From NCBI GenBank assembly GCA_903837495.1, contig CAILUT010000031.1, forward strand, positions 85,771 to 149,770: DNA of 64,000 bases, read 5' to 3'. The stretch comes from an uncultured Flavobacteriales bacterium. GTDB lineage: Bacteria; Bacteroidota; Bacteroidia; CAIKAF01. Both the position numbers and the translations under genes were made by a program. This document shows positions 17,973-25,979 of this stretch, piece by piece; the first letter of the stretch is position 1; every line of letters begins with the position of its first letter. The notes beneath the pieces are model-generated. The model was not told where the DNA came from, searched no databases, and saw only the letters and a list, made by a program, of their open reading frames with translations.

Positions 17973-18620
17973 ATGGAAGATAAAAAGGCTTTATTTGGCA
18001 ATAAAGAAACACTTTGCATTTTAGATGCAGGAGCTTATATTGGCGAGATGGCCTTGGCCTACCGCCGCCAATTCCCCCAAGCCCGAATATTAGCATTAGA
18101 ACCCTTTCCTGAAATCCATGAGGTGCTGCTGCGTAGAACCAATGGCTTCAATATCGAATGTTATAAATTGGCCCTTGCAGATCAAACGGGTGCCGCTGAT
18201 TTGCAGGTTTTTAATCACGCTCCGGCAAACTCTTTATTGACGCCACATCCAAATAGGGGAAACGTCTGGGGTGAAGGTGTTATGAAGCCTAGTGGTTTGA
18301 TAACCATTAAAACAATATCCTTAGATGACCTATTTCTTGAATTCGGCATTCAACATTTGGATTTACTAAAATTGGATGTGCAAGGCTTGGAATACAAAAT
18401 ATTGAATGGGGCAAAAGAATTGCTTAAAAAGGGTGGTGTTGACTTTGTTTACCTAGAACTAATTTTAATGCCAACCTACGATCAGCAGGCTACGCTTTCT
18501 GCCTATTTTCATTTATTGGAAGATACAGGATTTGAATTGCATAACCTATACAATTTATCCAGCATTCGAGGGCAACTTAGGCAGGTGGACGCCCTATTTA
18601 AACGAAAAAATGAACCATGA
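17973..18620 (+). CDS. FkbM family methyltransferase (true start probably upstream)
   Basis: 215 residues from the first ATG. ILDAGAYIGEMALAYRRQFP is SAM motif I, ILALEPFPEIHEVLLRR the acidic strand 2, and LLKLDVQGLEYKILNGAKEL the FkbM hallmark (D-x-x-G-x-E). The family mainly O-methylates sugars and small molecules. The frame stays open 141 bases further up to a stop at 17829, and that stretch reads plausibly as protein (IKKFLQRILAKHGYS), yet contains no ATG, GTG or TTG. The usual N-terminal helix may therefore be translated from a rare start such as ATT or CTG, or a base may be wrong. AT-rich compared with the genes before it. Confidence 0.85.
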   Translation: MEDKKALFGNKETLCILDAGAYIGEMALAYRRQFPQARILALEPFPEIHEVLLRRTNGFNIECYKLALADQTGAADLQVFNHAPANSLLTPHPNRGNVWGEGVMKPSGLITIKTISLDDLFLEFGIQHLDLLKLDVQGLEYKILNGAKELLKKGGVDFVYLELILMPTYDQQATLSAYFHLLEDTGFELHNLYNLSSIRGQLRQVDALFKRKNEP

Positions 18621-19627
18621 TAAAATTCTCTAAATTAAAATTATTTGGATTGGAAACCATTTGGGAATTGAAACCCAATGAAACCAACCCGGAGGCCATT
18701 TTTTGTGAAATGTTTGGGAGAGCTGAAATTGTTGGGAAGATTCCCCGGTTTGTTAAATCGAAGGAGAATTATTCTTCCAATTTCGGGTTTCAGTGGCTGA
18801 AGTTCGCTAAGACACAGTTGGATAGCAGCTCTGGAATTCCATTAACCCGAGATCGTTTTTTTAACGATACCCAATGGACAATGAACGAATTGAAAGGTAA
18901 GAGGGTGTTAGAGGTGGGTTCGGGAGCGGGTCGCTTTACCGAGATTTTACTTTCTACAGGGGCTCTGGTTTATTCTTTCGATTATTCGGCTGCCGTTGAA
19001 GCCAATTTTGCAAATAATTCTGACCACGAAAACCTGCTCTTGTTCCAAGGGTCGGTTTATGAAATCCCTTTCCCTGACGATTTTTTTGATTTTGTTTTTT
19101 GCTTTGGAGTTCTTCAACATACTCCCGACCCCCCATTGGCATTGCAATCGATGGTGAACAAAATGAAGCCTGAGGGAAAAATTGCTGTCGACAATTATCC
19201 CAAGGGAAGTTCAAAAAAAACAAAACGCCCAAACAGCAATTACCGTAAAGTTGCCCGAAGACTCTCATTTTTGTCAGCCCCAAATTTATTCCGCTTTGTT
19301 TGGCTTTACCACCAGGTTTGGTTTCCCATCGACACCCTTATACGAACCAAACTTTCTCCCTCCGTATATCCTAAAGTACTACATTACATAGGAATTCCCT
19401 GTTTTAATTATGTCCATACCATTCCCCTTCGCTACAACCAACTTAAGGAGTGGGCTATTTTGGACACCTTCGATGCACTAGGGGCAAGGTTCGATATACC
19501 AATTACTAAGGAAGAGTTTACTGCTTTGGGGCTGAAATGCAAGCTGGAACATTTCGAGATTGCCCTAGCGTTTAATGGATACGTTTTAAGAGGAAAGGGC
19601 AAAAAACAAAAAACAAGAATCTCATAG
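18617..19627 (+). CDS. Class I SAM-dependent methyltransferase
   Basis: A 336-residue protein with a Methyltransf_11 core: VLEVGSGAGRFTEILLSTG (motif I), YSFDYSAAVEANF (strand 2) and FDFVFCFGVLQHTPDPPLAL (motif IV and post-motif). It has about 90 extra N-terminal residues containing two aromatic-rich stretches, and a C-terminal half with W-Y-H-rich helices that may bind the acceptor. It overlaps the FkbM gene by ATGA, so the two methyltransferases are co-expressed and may decorate the same glycan. It ends 15 bases before the convergent ManC gene. Confidence 0.82.
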   Translation: MIKFSKLKLFGLETIWELKPNETNPEAIFCEMFGRAEIVGKIPRFVKSKENYSSNFGFQWLKFAKTQLDSSSGIPLTRDRFFNDTQWTMNELKGKRVLEVGSGAGRFTEILLSTGALVYSFDYSAAVEANFANNSDHENLLLFQGSVYEIPFPDDFFDFVFCFGVLQHTPDPPLALQSMVNKMKPEGKIAVDNYPKGSSKKTKRPNSNYRKVARRLSFLSAPNLFRFVWLYHQVWFPIDTLIRTKLSPSVYPKVLHYIGIPCFNYVHTIPLRYNQLKEWAILDTFDALGARFDIPITKEEFTALGLKCKLEHFEIALAFNGYVLRGKGKKQKTRIS

Positions 19628-19642
19628 CTTTGCTGAGAGGCA

Positions 19643-20722
19643 TCACAAAACCCCATCCCCCCAGTTCTCCCTCACCACATTCACCACCTCTTTGATTTTT
19701 TGCTCGTCCTGAACAGGACAAATCAAAAGCACTCCGTTGCTTTCTACCACCAATAGGTCTTTCACCCCTTGCAAGACCACCGGCTTGTTGTTGGGCACAT
19801 GCACCAAGCAACCTTCGGATTCCAGCGCCAGAATCCGGTTTCCCACCAATGCGTTGGCCTCTCCAGCCCGCAGGGATTGTTCGCGAAGGGAACCCCAGGT
19901 ACCCAAATCGCTCCAGCCGATGTTGGCCGATACCACAAATACGTTCTCGGCCCGCTCCAATATGGCGTAATCTACACTGATGTTTTTAACCATGGCGTAA
20001 ATCCGCCGGATTTCCTCTTGGGCATTGGGCCCCCTCAGCGCCGGAAGGGCCTCCTGAAACAAGGCCGCCTCTTCGGGCATGTGCCGCTCTAAAGCCGCAA
20101 TAAATTCTGAGGTTCTCCACAAAAAGTTCCCGGAATTCCACAAGAAATCCCCGCTGTTTATAAAGCTTAGGGCCAATTCCACATTGGGCTTTTCGGTGAA
20201 GGTTTTGACCTTGCTGATGCCCTCCACGCCCGATTCAGAATCCCTGTTGAATTGGATGTATCCGTAACCGGTGTCGGGCCTTGAGGGCTGAATGCCCAAG
20301 GTAACCAAGGCGTCCGTTTTCTCCGCAAAAGCCAGGCCTTTTTCCAACACTTCCAGGAAGGCCGCTTCCTTTGCAATCAGGTGGTCGGCGGCCAATACCA
20401 CCATGCTCGATTCCGAATCGCGGGCATGCAACAGGTAGGCCGCGTAAGCCAAGCATGGAGCTGTGTTTTTGCGGCTGGGTTCGCAGAGCAAGTTCTCTGG
20501 CTTTAAATCGGGCAAATGTTCCAGGCAAAGCGCTCGGTAATCCTCGTGGGTTACCACCACAATGTGGTCGGGGTTAAACATGGGGAGCAAGCGCCGCCAG
20601 GTCGCTTGAATCATGCTTTCGCCTGTGCCCAGCACATCAATGAATTGCTTTGGGTGTTGCCGGGTGGACATAGGCCAAAACCGACTCCCAATGCCTCCAG
20701 CCATGATTACCGCGTATCGCAT
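19643..20722 (-). CDS. manC: Mannose-1-phosphate guanylyltransferase
   Basis: A 359-residue nucleotidyltransferase. RYAVIMAGGIGSRFWPMSTR is the G-G-x-G-x-R-x-W-P motif, PKQFIDVLG the family lysine segment, and FTEKPN the sugar-phosphate site. The length matches short forms that lack the C-terminal mannose-6-phosphate isomerase domain of AlgA. It makes GDP-mannose from GTP and mannose 1-phosphate, the substrate of Gmd nearby. An in-frame start at 20770 is rejected because a TACCTTTG promoter box lies between it and ATG 20722. Confidence 0.93.
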   Translation of the reverse strand: MRYAVIMAGGIGSRFWPMSTRQHPKQFIDVLGTGESMIQATWRRLLPMFNPDHIVVVTHEDYRALCLEHLPDLKPENLLCEPSRKNTAPCLAYAAYLLHARDSESSMVVLAADHLIAKEAAFLEVLEKGLAFAEKTDALVTLGIQPSRPDTGYGYIQFNRDSESGVEGISKVKTFTEKPNVELALSFINSGDFLWNSGNFLWRTSEFIAALERHMPEEAALFQEALPALRGPNAQEEIRRIYAMVKNISVDYAILERAENVFVVSANIGWSDLGTWGSLREQSLRAGEANALVGNRILALESEGCLVHVPNNKPVVLQGVKDLLVVESNGVLLICPVQDEQKIKEVVNVVRENWGDGVL

Positions 20723-20739
20723 GGAATTTAGTTGAAGTT

Positions 20740-20747
20740 CAAAGGTA
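20740..20747 (-). promoter_or_regulatory. Bacteroidota -7 promoter box before manC
   Basis: On the minus strand TACCTTTG matches the TAnnTTTG consensus. It lies 17 bases before ATG 20722, giving a short leader. No clear -33 TTTG was found. Confidence 0.55.
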
Positions 20748-20824
20748 GGGGCTTCTGCCGATTTTAGCAACCTGACCTTTTGGATGCTTTAATGCTGTTG
20801 CAAAGGGGCGCTGTTTCGCCCTGC

Positions 20825-22708
20825 TTATTTACGGTGTTCCAAAAACCGCCCCAACGAATACACGTTTTGAAGAAGCCGGTCCCGGTTTTCCTTGCCTTCC
20901 CGTTCCTGCTTAAGCATCTGTTCGCAAAATGCAGCATTCAGAAAGCGGCTGTTCATCAAGACCGAATCCATGCGGGAGGCAAAGCCGCCTCGGCGCATCC
21001 AATCCTGAACGGGGATTTCAAAGCCCATTTTTTTGTAGTAAGGTGCACCAATGCCGTCTTCCGCCGCCAGTTGGCCCATAGCTCTTTTAAGAATGCCTTT
21101 TAAAGAAAAAAGGGAAAACCGAACCTCCACCGGAAGGGAAGTCGCAAAATCCACCAAATCGTTGTCTAAAAACGGGAACCGCTGCTCTACGCCTGCCGCC
21201 ATAAATTCATGGTCCCCAGAAAACAACACATTCCCCCCCATAAATACCTTTAGGTCCAAATAGCTCATGGCATCCACGGGGTGCAAGCCCGCGGTGCGCT
21301 CTCTGTATTGTTCGTACACCTCAATGGGGTCGGGCAAAACCATGGATTCCAGCGGACCATTTTTGAAAAGCTGCCTGGCTTGCTCGGGCGAAACAACCTG
21401 CTTAAAGAGCAGAAAAGCCCTAAATAAATCGGGGCTGCAGGCATCGTTGAAACTTTTAAGTTGAAACCGAAGAGGGAGCCGCCCGCTGCCAGCGGGTAGA
21501 GCCTGTATTAGGCTGCCCACCAATCCCCGCCTAAACCACCCTGGCAGCTTGGAATAGCTGCGCATGGCCATTCCGGCGTTTAGGGTTGGATAGCCAGCAA
21601 ACAATTCGTCGCCGCCCGCCCCACTCAGACATACTTTAAATCCCTGAGCCCGCACCGCCTTGGCCAAATGAACAAAGCCTACATCGCATAAAAAACCATA
21701 GGGTTCAGCAAATTGAGCCAGCCGTTCATCCACCATGGCTAAAAAATCAGACTCCTGAAAGTGGATTAATTGATGGGGAACCCCATACGCTGCAGCCCAA
21801 GAACCCGCCCCGGCAGCCTCGTCGAAGGATTTCTCAGCATAGCTCAAGGTGAAAGCCGTGGTGCTATGGCCTCCTTTAACCAAGGCCGATAGAATAGAAC
21901 GGGAATCCAAGCCCGAAGACAACAAGGTGCTGATGGGCACGTCGGCTACCATTTGGCGTTGCACGGCTTGTCGAAACAAGCGCAAGGCCTCTTCCGCGGC
22001 CTCCTGTTTCCCAATTCGGAGTTTGTTCTTAAAATTAAAGTCCGCAAAGCAATGGGTGGTTTCATGCTCCAGACCAAGGGTCATGCAATGCCCTGCGGGC
22101 AACCTGTTTATTCCTGAGTAGATGCTGTGGGGTTCAGGAACAAACGAAAGCATTAGGTAGTTTGAAAGGGCCTGGGAATTCAATTCAGGCTCAAACCCCA
22201 AACCGCCCTTTAGGGCTCTTAATTCACTGCTAAACAAAAGCCGACCTTGGTCTTTGGCATAAAACAAGGGTTTTACCCCAAATCGGTCCCTGGCCAGCAA
22301 CAGCCGCTCCATTTTGCTGTCGTACAAGGCCAAGGCAAACATGCCGTTTAACAGGGGCAAAAACCCAAGACCATGCTGTTCGTACAAATGAACCAGCACT
22401 TCGGTGTCAGATTGGGTTGAAAACACATGCCCTTGCCGTTCCAGTTGAGCACTTAGTTCTTGGTAGTTGTAAATTTCTCCATTTAAAATCACGCAAATGC
22501 TGCGGTCTTCATTGAAAATAGGCTGCGCTCCGCCCTGTAAATCAATAATGCTGAGCCGCCGGTGCCCCAAAGAAACCCCTTGAAACTGAAAAAAACGTTC
22601 ATCATCAGGGCCTCTGTGGGAAAGGAGGTCGGACATTTTTTTGAGTTCGGAATCGCTTAAATTTTTAGCTCTCGGAGAAATGGCGATGGACCCAACTATG
22701 CCACACAT
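20825..22708 (-). CDS. asnB: Asparagine synthetase (glutamine-hydrolysing) family
   Basis: A 627-residue two-domain protein. The N terminus MCGIVGSIA exposes Cys2 as the glutaminase nucleophile after Met removal, and HRGPDDERFF and RLSIIDLQGGAQPI belong to the same Ntn domain. The synthetase domain carries STLLSSGLDSRSI, the ATP pyrophosphatase loop (SGG-D-S is usual; here SSGLDS), and FLDNDLVDFA and KGILKRAM near the end. Similar enzymes in glycan clusters may amidate uronic acids instead of aspartate, so the substrate is uncertain. It lies divergent from the methyltransferase at 22881. Confidence 0.88.
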   Translation of the reverse strand: MCGIVGSIAISPRAKNLSDSELKKMSDLLSHRGPDDERFFQFQGVSLGHRRLSIIDLQGGAQPIFNEDRSICVILNGEIYNYQELSAQLERQGHVFSTQSDTEVLVHLYEQHGLGFLPLLNGMFALALYDSKMERLLLARDRFGVKPLFYAKDQGRLLFSSELRALKGGLGFEPELNSQALSNYLMLSFVPEPHSIYSGINRLPAGHCMTLGLEHETTHCFADFNFKNKLRIGKQEAAEEALRLFRQAVQRQMVADVPISTLLSSGLDSRSILSALVKGGHSTTAFTLSYAEKSFDEAAGAGSWAAAYGVPHQLIHFQESDFLAMVDERLAQFAEPYGFLCDVGFVHLAKAVRAQGFKVCLSGAGGDELFAGYPTLNAGMAMRSYSKLPGWFRRGLVGSLIQALPAGSGRLPLRFQLKSFNDACSPDLFRAFLLFKQVVSPEQARQLFKNGPLESMVLPDPIEVYEQYRERTAGLHPVDAMSYLDLKVFMGGNVLFSGDHEFMAAGVEQRFPFLDNDLVDFATSLPVEVRFSLFSLKGILKRAMGQLAAEDGIGAPYYKKMGFEIPVQDWMRRGGFASRMDSVLMNSRFLNAAFCEQMLKQEREGKENRDRLLQNVYSLGRFLEHRK

Positions 22709-22852
22709 ACCTTAAATAAAATTTTGAATAACATCGACTTAAAACGAAATTTAAAAACAATAAAAGTAAACGAATATTCAACATAAAAGGATAATGCCTT
22801 GCATTTAGATTTGTGGGCCTGATTTGGCCTCTCCACCTAAACCGCAAAAACC

Positions 22853-22860
22853 TACCTTTG
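22853..22860 (+). promoter_or_regulatory. Bacteroidota -7 promoter box
   Basis: TACCTTTG matches TAnnTTTG and lies 20 bases before ATG 22881. It makes the upstream in-frame ATG at 22824 unlikely as a start, because that codon would precede transcription. Confidence 0.6.
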
Positions 22861-22880
22861 CAATACGTTATATACCTCTC

Positions 22881-23618
22881 ATGATCAACTTCAACTTTCT
22901 TCAAGAAATTCGCAAATTTGAATTGCAAAGGGCCATCGCCCATATTCCCCCAGGTTCGCATCTGCTCGAACTGGGGGCCGGGGCAGGCTGGCAGTCCAAA
23001 TGGCTTTCTGAGGCAGGGTTTATCGTTTCAGCCATTGATTTGGACAATACCGAATATCTTACCCATCAGGAATATCCAGTTGTTGTGTACGACGGAGTCC
23101 ATATCCCCTTCCCAGATGCACATTTTGATTTCGTGTTCAGCTCAAACGTCATGGAGCATGTTCTGGATTTAACCACCATGCATTCCGAAATTTATAGGGT
23201 GTTAAAGCCAGATGGGATTGCCTTGCACATTTTGCCGAGTACTGCTTGGCGATTTTGGACCAGCTTAACCCACCCCTTGGAGGTTTTAAGGCAACAGTAT
23301 TTGTTTAGCCGTTCTGCATTTCTAAAGCAGCCCTTGGCTGTTTTGCGGGCCTTGCTTTCAGACCCCTTTCCTCCGCGACATGGGGAACGCGGCAATACCA
23401 CTACCGAGCTGTACTTTTTTAGTTCCCTGTTTTGGCACCGCAATTTTCAACGCAACGGCTTTTCTATTTTGTTGAGCCAGCCTGTTGGATTGTTTTACAC
23501 CGGCCATTTTCTTAAATCAGCTGCCTGGCCTATTGCATTGCGTCAAAAACTCGCCCGCATTATGGGCTCAGCCTGCCGCCTTTACTTGCTGAAAAAAGCC
23601 CCTACCCCAAAACCCTAA
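22881..23618 (+). CDS. Class I SAM-dependent methyltransferase
   Basis: A 245-residue Methyltransf_11 protein: LLELGAGAGWQSKWLSEAG (motif I), AIDLDNTEY (strand 2), FDFVFSSNVMEHVLDLTTMH (motif IV) and VLKPDGIALHILPSTAWR. Its C-terminal part is rich in basic and aromatic residues. Position beside asnB and manC suggests a glycan-modifying role, but it has its own promoter and could act elsewhere. Its last 17 bases overlap the end of the convergent SprT-like gene. Confidence 0.83.
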   Translation: MINFNFLQEIRKFELQRAIAHIPPGSHLLELGAGAGWQSKWLSEAGFIVSAIDLDNTEYLTHQEYPVVVYDGVHIPFPDAHFDFVFSSNVMEHVLDLTTMHSEIYRVLKPDGIALHILPSTAWRFWTSLTHPLEVLRQQYLFSRSAFLKQPLAVLRALLSDPFPPRHGERGNTTTELYFFSSLFWHRNFQRNGFSILLSQPVGLFYTGHFLKSAAWPIALRQKLARIMGSACRLYLLKKAPTPKP

Positions 23619-24228
23619 CCTCCGCCAACCCCGCCACGCAATACTCCCGGCCATTCCCCAAATCCCGGCACAGGAACCGATTCCGCCTCAAGGCCCCTTT
23701 TTTAAACTGCCGCCCGTTCGGCAAGGCAAACACGGCGCCCTCGGGCAAATCTTCCAGCCGTATTGCTTGCTGCGGGTCGTAGGCGCGCAGCGCGCGGTAC
23801 AAACCAGGGTCGGCGCAGGTGCTGGCTTTGGCTCGGGCCATCGACATCACCAGCTGCTCTTCCAGTTCGGGCGGAAACACGCCCTGACCCAAAAAGCGGT
23901 TCGTCAAATCTCTAAAATCAGCCTGCCATTCCGGGCCGTGCGCCCGGGCCTTCGACCCATACCGCTCCCAAACGCGGTGGTGGGCAAATTCATGGGCCAG
24001 GGTAACCAAAAAAGCAAAGGAATTCAAATTGCCATTGATGGAAATGCGCGGCACCGGCAGCCCCAGTTTCGGCTGCGCCGGGCGGTAATCGCCCAACTTG
24101 CTGTGCCTTGGCCGACTAATTCTAAGGTGCACCTTTCCATCGGCAAACCATTCTACAACCTCGGGCAGGGCCGCCGCCGGCACATACGGCCGCAATCCAC
24201 GCTCAAACAAAGCCCGAACATCCTTCAT
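23602..24228 (-). CDS. SprT-like zinc metalloprotease domain protein
   Basis: 208 residues. FLVTLAHEFAHHRVWERYG contains the H-E-x-x-H zinc site followed by a conserved histidine, and HGPEWQADFRDL supplies the third ligand region of the SprT/Spartan fold. The C-terminal 70 residues (ALPNGRQFKKGALRRNRFLC) resemble the small zinc-ribbon or beta domain that follows in bacterial SprT-like proteins, though with only some cysteines. Bacteroidota SprT-like proteins are uncharacterised; DNA-protein crosslink repair is known only for eukaryotic Spartan. Convergent overlap of 17 bases with the methyltransferase gene. Confidence 0.85.
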   Translation of the reverse strand: MKDVRALFERGLRPYVPAAALPEVVEWFADGKVHLRISRPRHSKLGDYRPAQPKLGLPVPRISINGNLNSFAFLVTLAHEFAHHRVWERYGSKARAHGPEWQADFRDLTNRFLGQGVFPPELEEQLVMSMARAKASTCADPGLYRALRAYDPQQAIRLEDLPEGAVFALPNGRQFKKGALRRNRFLCRDLGNGREYCVAGLAEVRVLG

Positions 24229-24232
24229 GCTT

Positions 24233-24240
24233 CAAATATA
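24233..24240 (-). promoter_or_regulatory. Candidate -7 box close to the SprT-like start
   Basis: Minus-strand TATATTTG matches TAnnTTTG and ends only four bases before ATG 24228. If used, transcription would begin at or just after the start codon, so either the mRNA is leaderless or the true start is further in. Confidence 0.4.
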
Positions 24241-24276
24241 CATCGAAGATTGCAAAGGGAATATGCTCTTTTTGTA

Positions 24277-24418
24277 GGGCGGGAAACGGGCTTTCCGAGC
24301 TACTCCTCGGTGCCGAGCGGGGCGTTCTCCGCCCCAAAGTAGCTCCCAAGGTCGCTCTTTGGGGCGGTCAACGCCTGCCGCTCGGCCCCTGTGGGGTAGC
24401 TTCGTCAATCCCTCCCGC
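24277..24418 (-). repeat. Structured hairpin element, copy 2
   Basis: Read on the minus strand it begins GGGAGGGATTGACGA and ends TCGGAAAGCCCG. AGCTAC pairs with GTAGCT at the base, GGCCGAGCGG pairs with the matching CCGCTCGG arm, and CGCCCCAAAG pairs with CTTTGGGGCG below the apex. The apex AGCGACCTTGGGAGCT (minus strand of 24341-24356) folds with a CUUG tetraloop. It lies between the divergent SprT-like and acyltransferase genes. The flanks 24241-24276 and 24419-24536 show no gene. Confidence 0.85.
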
Positions 24419-24536
24419 AGGGCGTGGTTCTTTCATCCCCCAAACTTCCATATTTATGGCATCTTTGCTCATTCTTACCAATACCCCTGACGTAATTCGT
24501 AATAATCGTACCTTTTCACTGGTTTTTGTTTAAAAA

Positions 24537-25611
24537 ATGCGCACGGAACAACTCACTTTCACTCGATTTATTGCTGCAGTTTCAATTGTGGTTTTTCATT
24601 TTGGAAAGGGGGCTTTTCCGTTCAACCATTATCCATTGAATGTGTTGTTTCAAAAGGCTGAGCTCGCGGTCAGTTATTTTTTTGTGTTGTCTGGTTTTGT
24701 TATGATTTTGGCCTATGGAAAATCGGAATACATTCCCCCAAGAATGTATTTTGTTAACCGGTTGTTGCGCATTTACCCGGCCTACTTGTTGGCACTATTA
24801 TGCATGGCTTTTTTTCATTTTATTTCTCCATATCCATCCGATTTTAGAGGTTTTTTCCTGAATTTGGCCATGGTTCAAAGTTGGATTCCAGGGTATGCCT
24901 TGTCCTTTAACGGCCCCGGCTGGTCTTTGTCTGTTGAATTGTTTTTCTATTTGTCTTTCCCTTTTCTTTTTAATTGTATTTTCAAACGGTGGCAATGGAA
25001 ATACCTTCTATTGTTGGGTGTTTTTCTTTTCCTAATAAGCCAAGCCCTTACCCATCTGCTGCGCTATTGTGATTTTTTAAACCAGAGCCCTCTTTCCAGC
25101 ACGATTTAACCTATTTTTTTCCTTTAATCCACTGGCATGAATTTATTTTGGGCAGTTTGGGAGGTTTGTTTTTTTAAAAGCGGTACGCCCCCGAAATTTG
25201 GATGTCCCAATTGTTGTGCTCTCTTTTCTTTTGGCCTTGGTTTTACTTTACAACAAATGGTTTGTTTTAAACAACGGGCTTCTGGTCTTGATTTTCTTGC
25301 CCCTTATTCTATTGATTTCTTCAAATACCGGCATGTTAACCAGACTTGGCCGTTCAAAATGGGCCGTATTTTTGGGTGAAATAAGCTACGGCATGTACAT
25401 TTTTCAATTGCCCGTCTTTCTTTTTCTAAAATTGGGGTTCAAACAAATAGGCTATTTTCATCCCCTGGTTTTCTTTTACTCGGGCCTTTTTCTTTTGATG
25501 GCCGTTTCTGCCGTTTCTTTTCGTTATATTGAAATGCCCATCCGCGCTTGGATGAAAAAGGAGGCGGGCCACCAATCTACTCAAACCCCACTAATAAAGA
25601 ATAAAAAGTGA
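24537..25611 (+). pseudogene. Acyltransferase family 3 (OafA-like), two frameshifts
   Basis: An integral-membrane O-acyltransferase. Residues from ATG 24537 read RTEQLTFTRFIAAVSIVVFH and YFFVLSGFVMILAY, with FVNRLLRIYPAYLLAL and GPGWSLSVELFFYLSFP; the frame ends at 25109. Adding one T to the TTT at about 25095 restores FQHDLTYFFPLIHWHEFILG, and adding one T to the T7 run at about 25170 restores FLKAVRPRNLDVPIVVL and joins the final part, which ends at 25611 (GEISYGMYIFQLPVFLFLKL). The repaired chain would have about 358 residues and 10 membrane spans. Both breaks are in T runs, so either recent decay or sequencing error is possible. Such enzymes acetylate surface glycans. Confidence 0.8.
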
Positions 25612-25700
25612 AAGGTGGCAAAAATTTGCATAAACCAATCAAAACGGTTTTATAGGGATAAGGCGGCTCTTTGACAACGAGGTTTTTTTAAAGTTTATCT

Positions 25701-25733
25701 GTTCGGCAAACGTTTATTAAACGTTTGCCGAAC
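25701..25733. promoter_or_regulatory. 33-base near-perfect palindrome
   Basis: Two 16-base arms (GTTCGGCAAACGTTTA and its exact complement) flank a single T. Neither side carries a T run fit for a terminator on the same strand after the hairpin. It sits 23 bases before a -7 promoter box, so an operator for a dimeric regulator is the simplest reading; a hairpin in RNA or a recombination site are alternatives. Confidence 0.5.
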
Positions 25734-25755
25734 GGAGAATTTGAACTGCCGTTCC

Positions 25756-25763
25756 TACCTTTG
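25756..25763 (+). promoter_or_regulatory. Bacteroidota -7 promoter box without a following gene
   Basis: TACCTTTG matches TAnnTTTG exactly, but no ORF starts within 200 bases downstream. It may drive a small RNA or a long leader to the gene at 25980. Confidence 0.5.
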
Positions 25764-25890
25764 TATTGGTGTGGCGTTTTCCCCTAGTAGCCCCGAATCG
25801 GCAGCACGGTGCTAGGCTAAATTTACCCATGTGTTTCTGCTCGGCAAACCTGACCAGACTACCCCCTCATTTTTAAGCATTGATTTTTTA
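25764..25890 (+). ncRNA. Candidate small RNA (unassigned)
   Basis: Downstream of a -7 box lies GC-containing, ORF-free sequence able to form a three-way arrangement: TAGCC pairs with GGCTA, enclosing CCG-AAT-CGG and an AGCAC/GTGCT-type hairpin. GTTTCTGC and GGCAAAC-like segments give another small hairpin. The stretch is followed by T-rich runs near 25870-25890. I match it to no known RNA family, and the call rests on promoter, composition and folding only. Confidence 0.3.
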
Positions 25891-25979
25891 CCCCCGCCGC
25901 AGGCCTTTCCACGAAAGGGATTCAGAACTTTATCCGTTTGGCGAACGGCTATTTTTGATTTCGGGCCGAACTTTGCCCT

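Larger units (their letters stand above)
25612..25979. other. Gene-free 368-base interval with palindrome and possible small RNA
   Basis: No convincing ORF. It contains a 33-base palindrome (25701-25733), a TACCTTTG promoter box (25756-25763), a fold-rich stretch after it (25764-25890), and a partial promoter-like GAACTTTG shortly before the gene at 25980. The 12-mer GCTCGGCAAACC at 25839-25850 recurs in inverse orientation at 29843-29854. Confidence 0.6.

Noticed and set aside
25756..25870. Possible signal recognition particle RNA on the minus strand (GGTCAGG followed by GAGCAG)
   Set aside because: The tetraloop and flanking pairs of the conserved core are not present, and the only promoter box points the other way.
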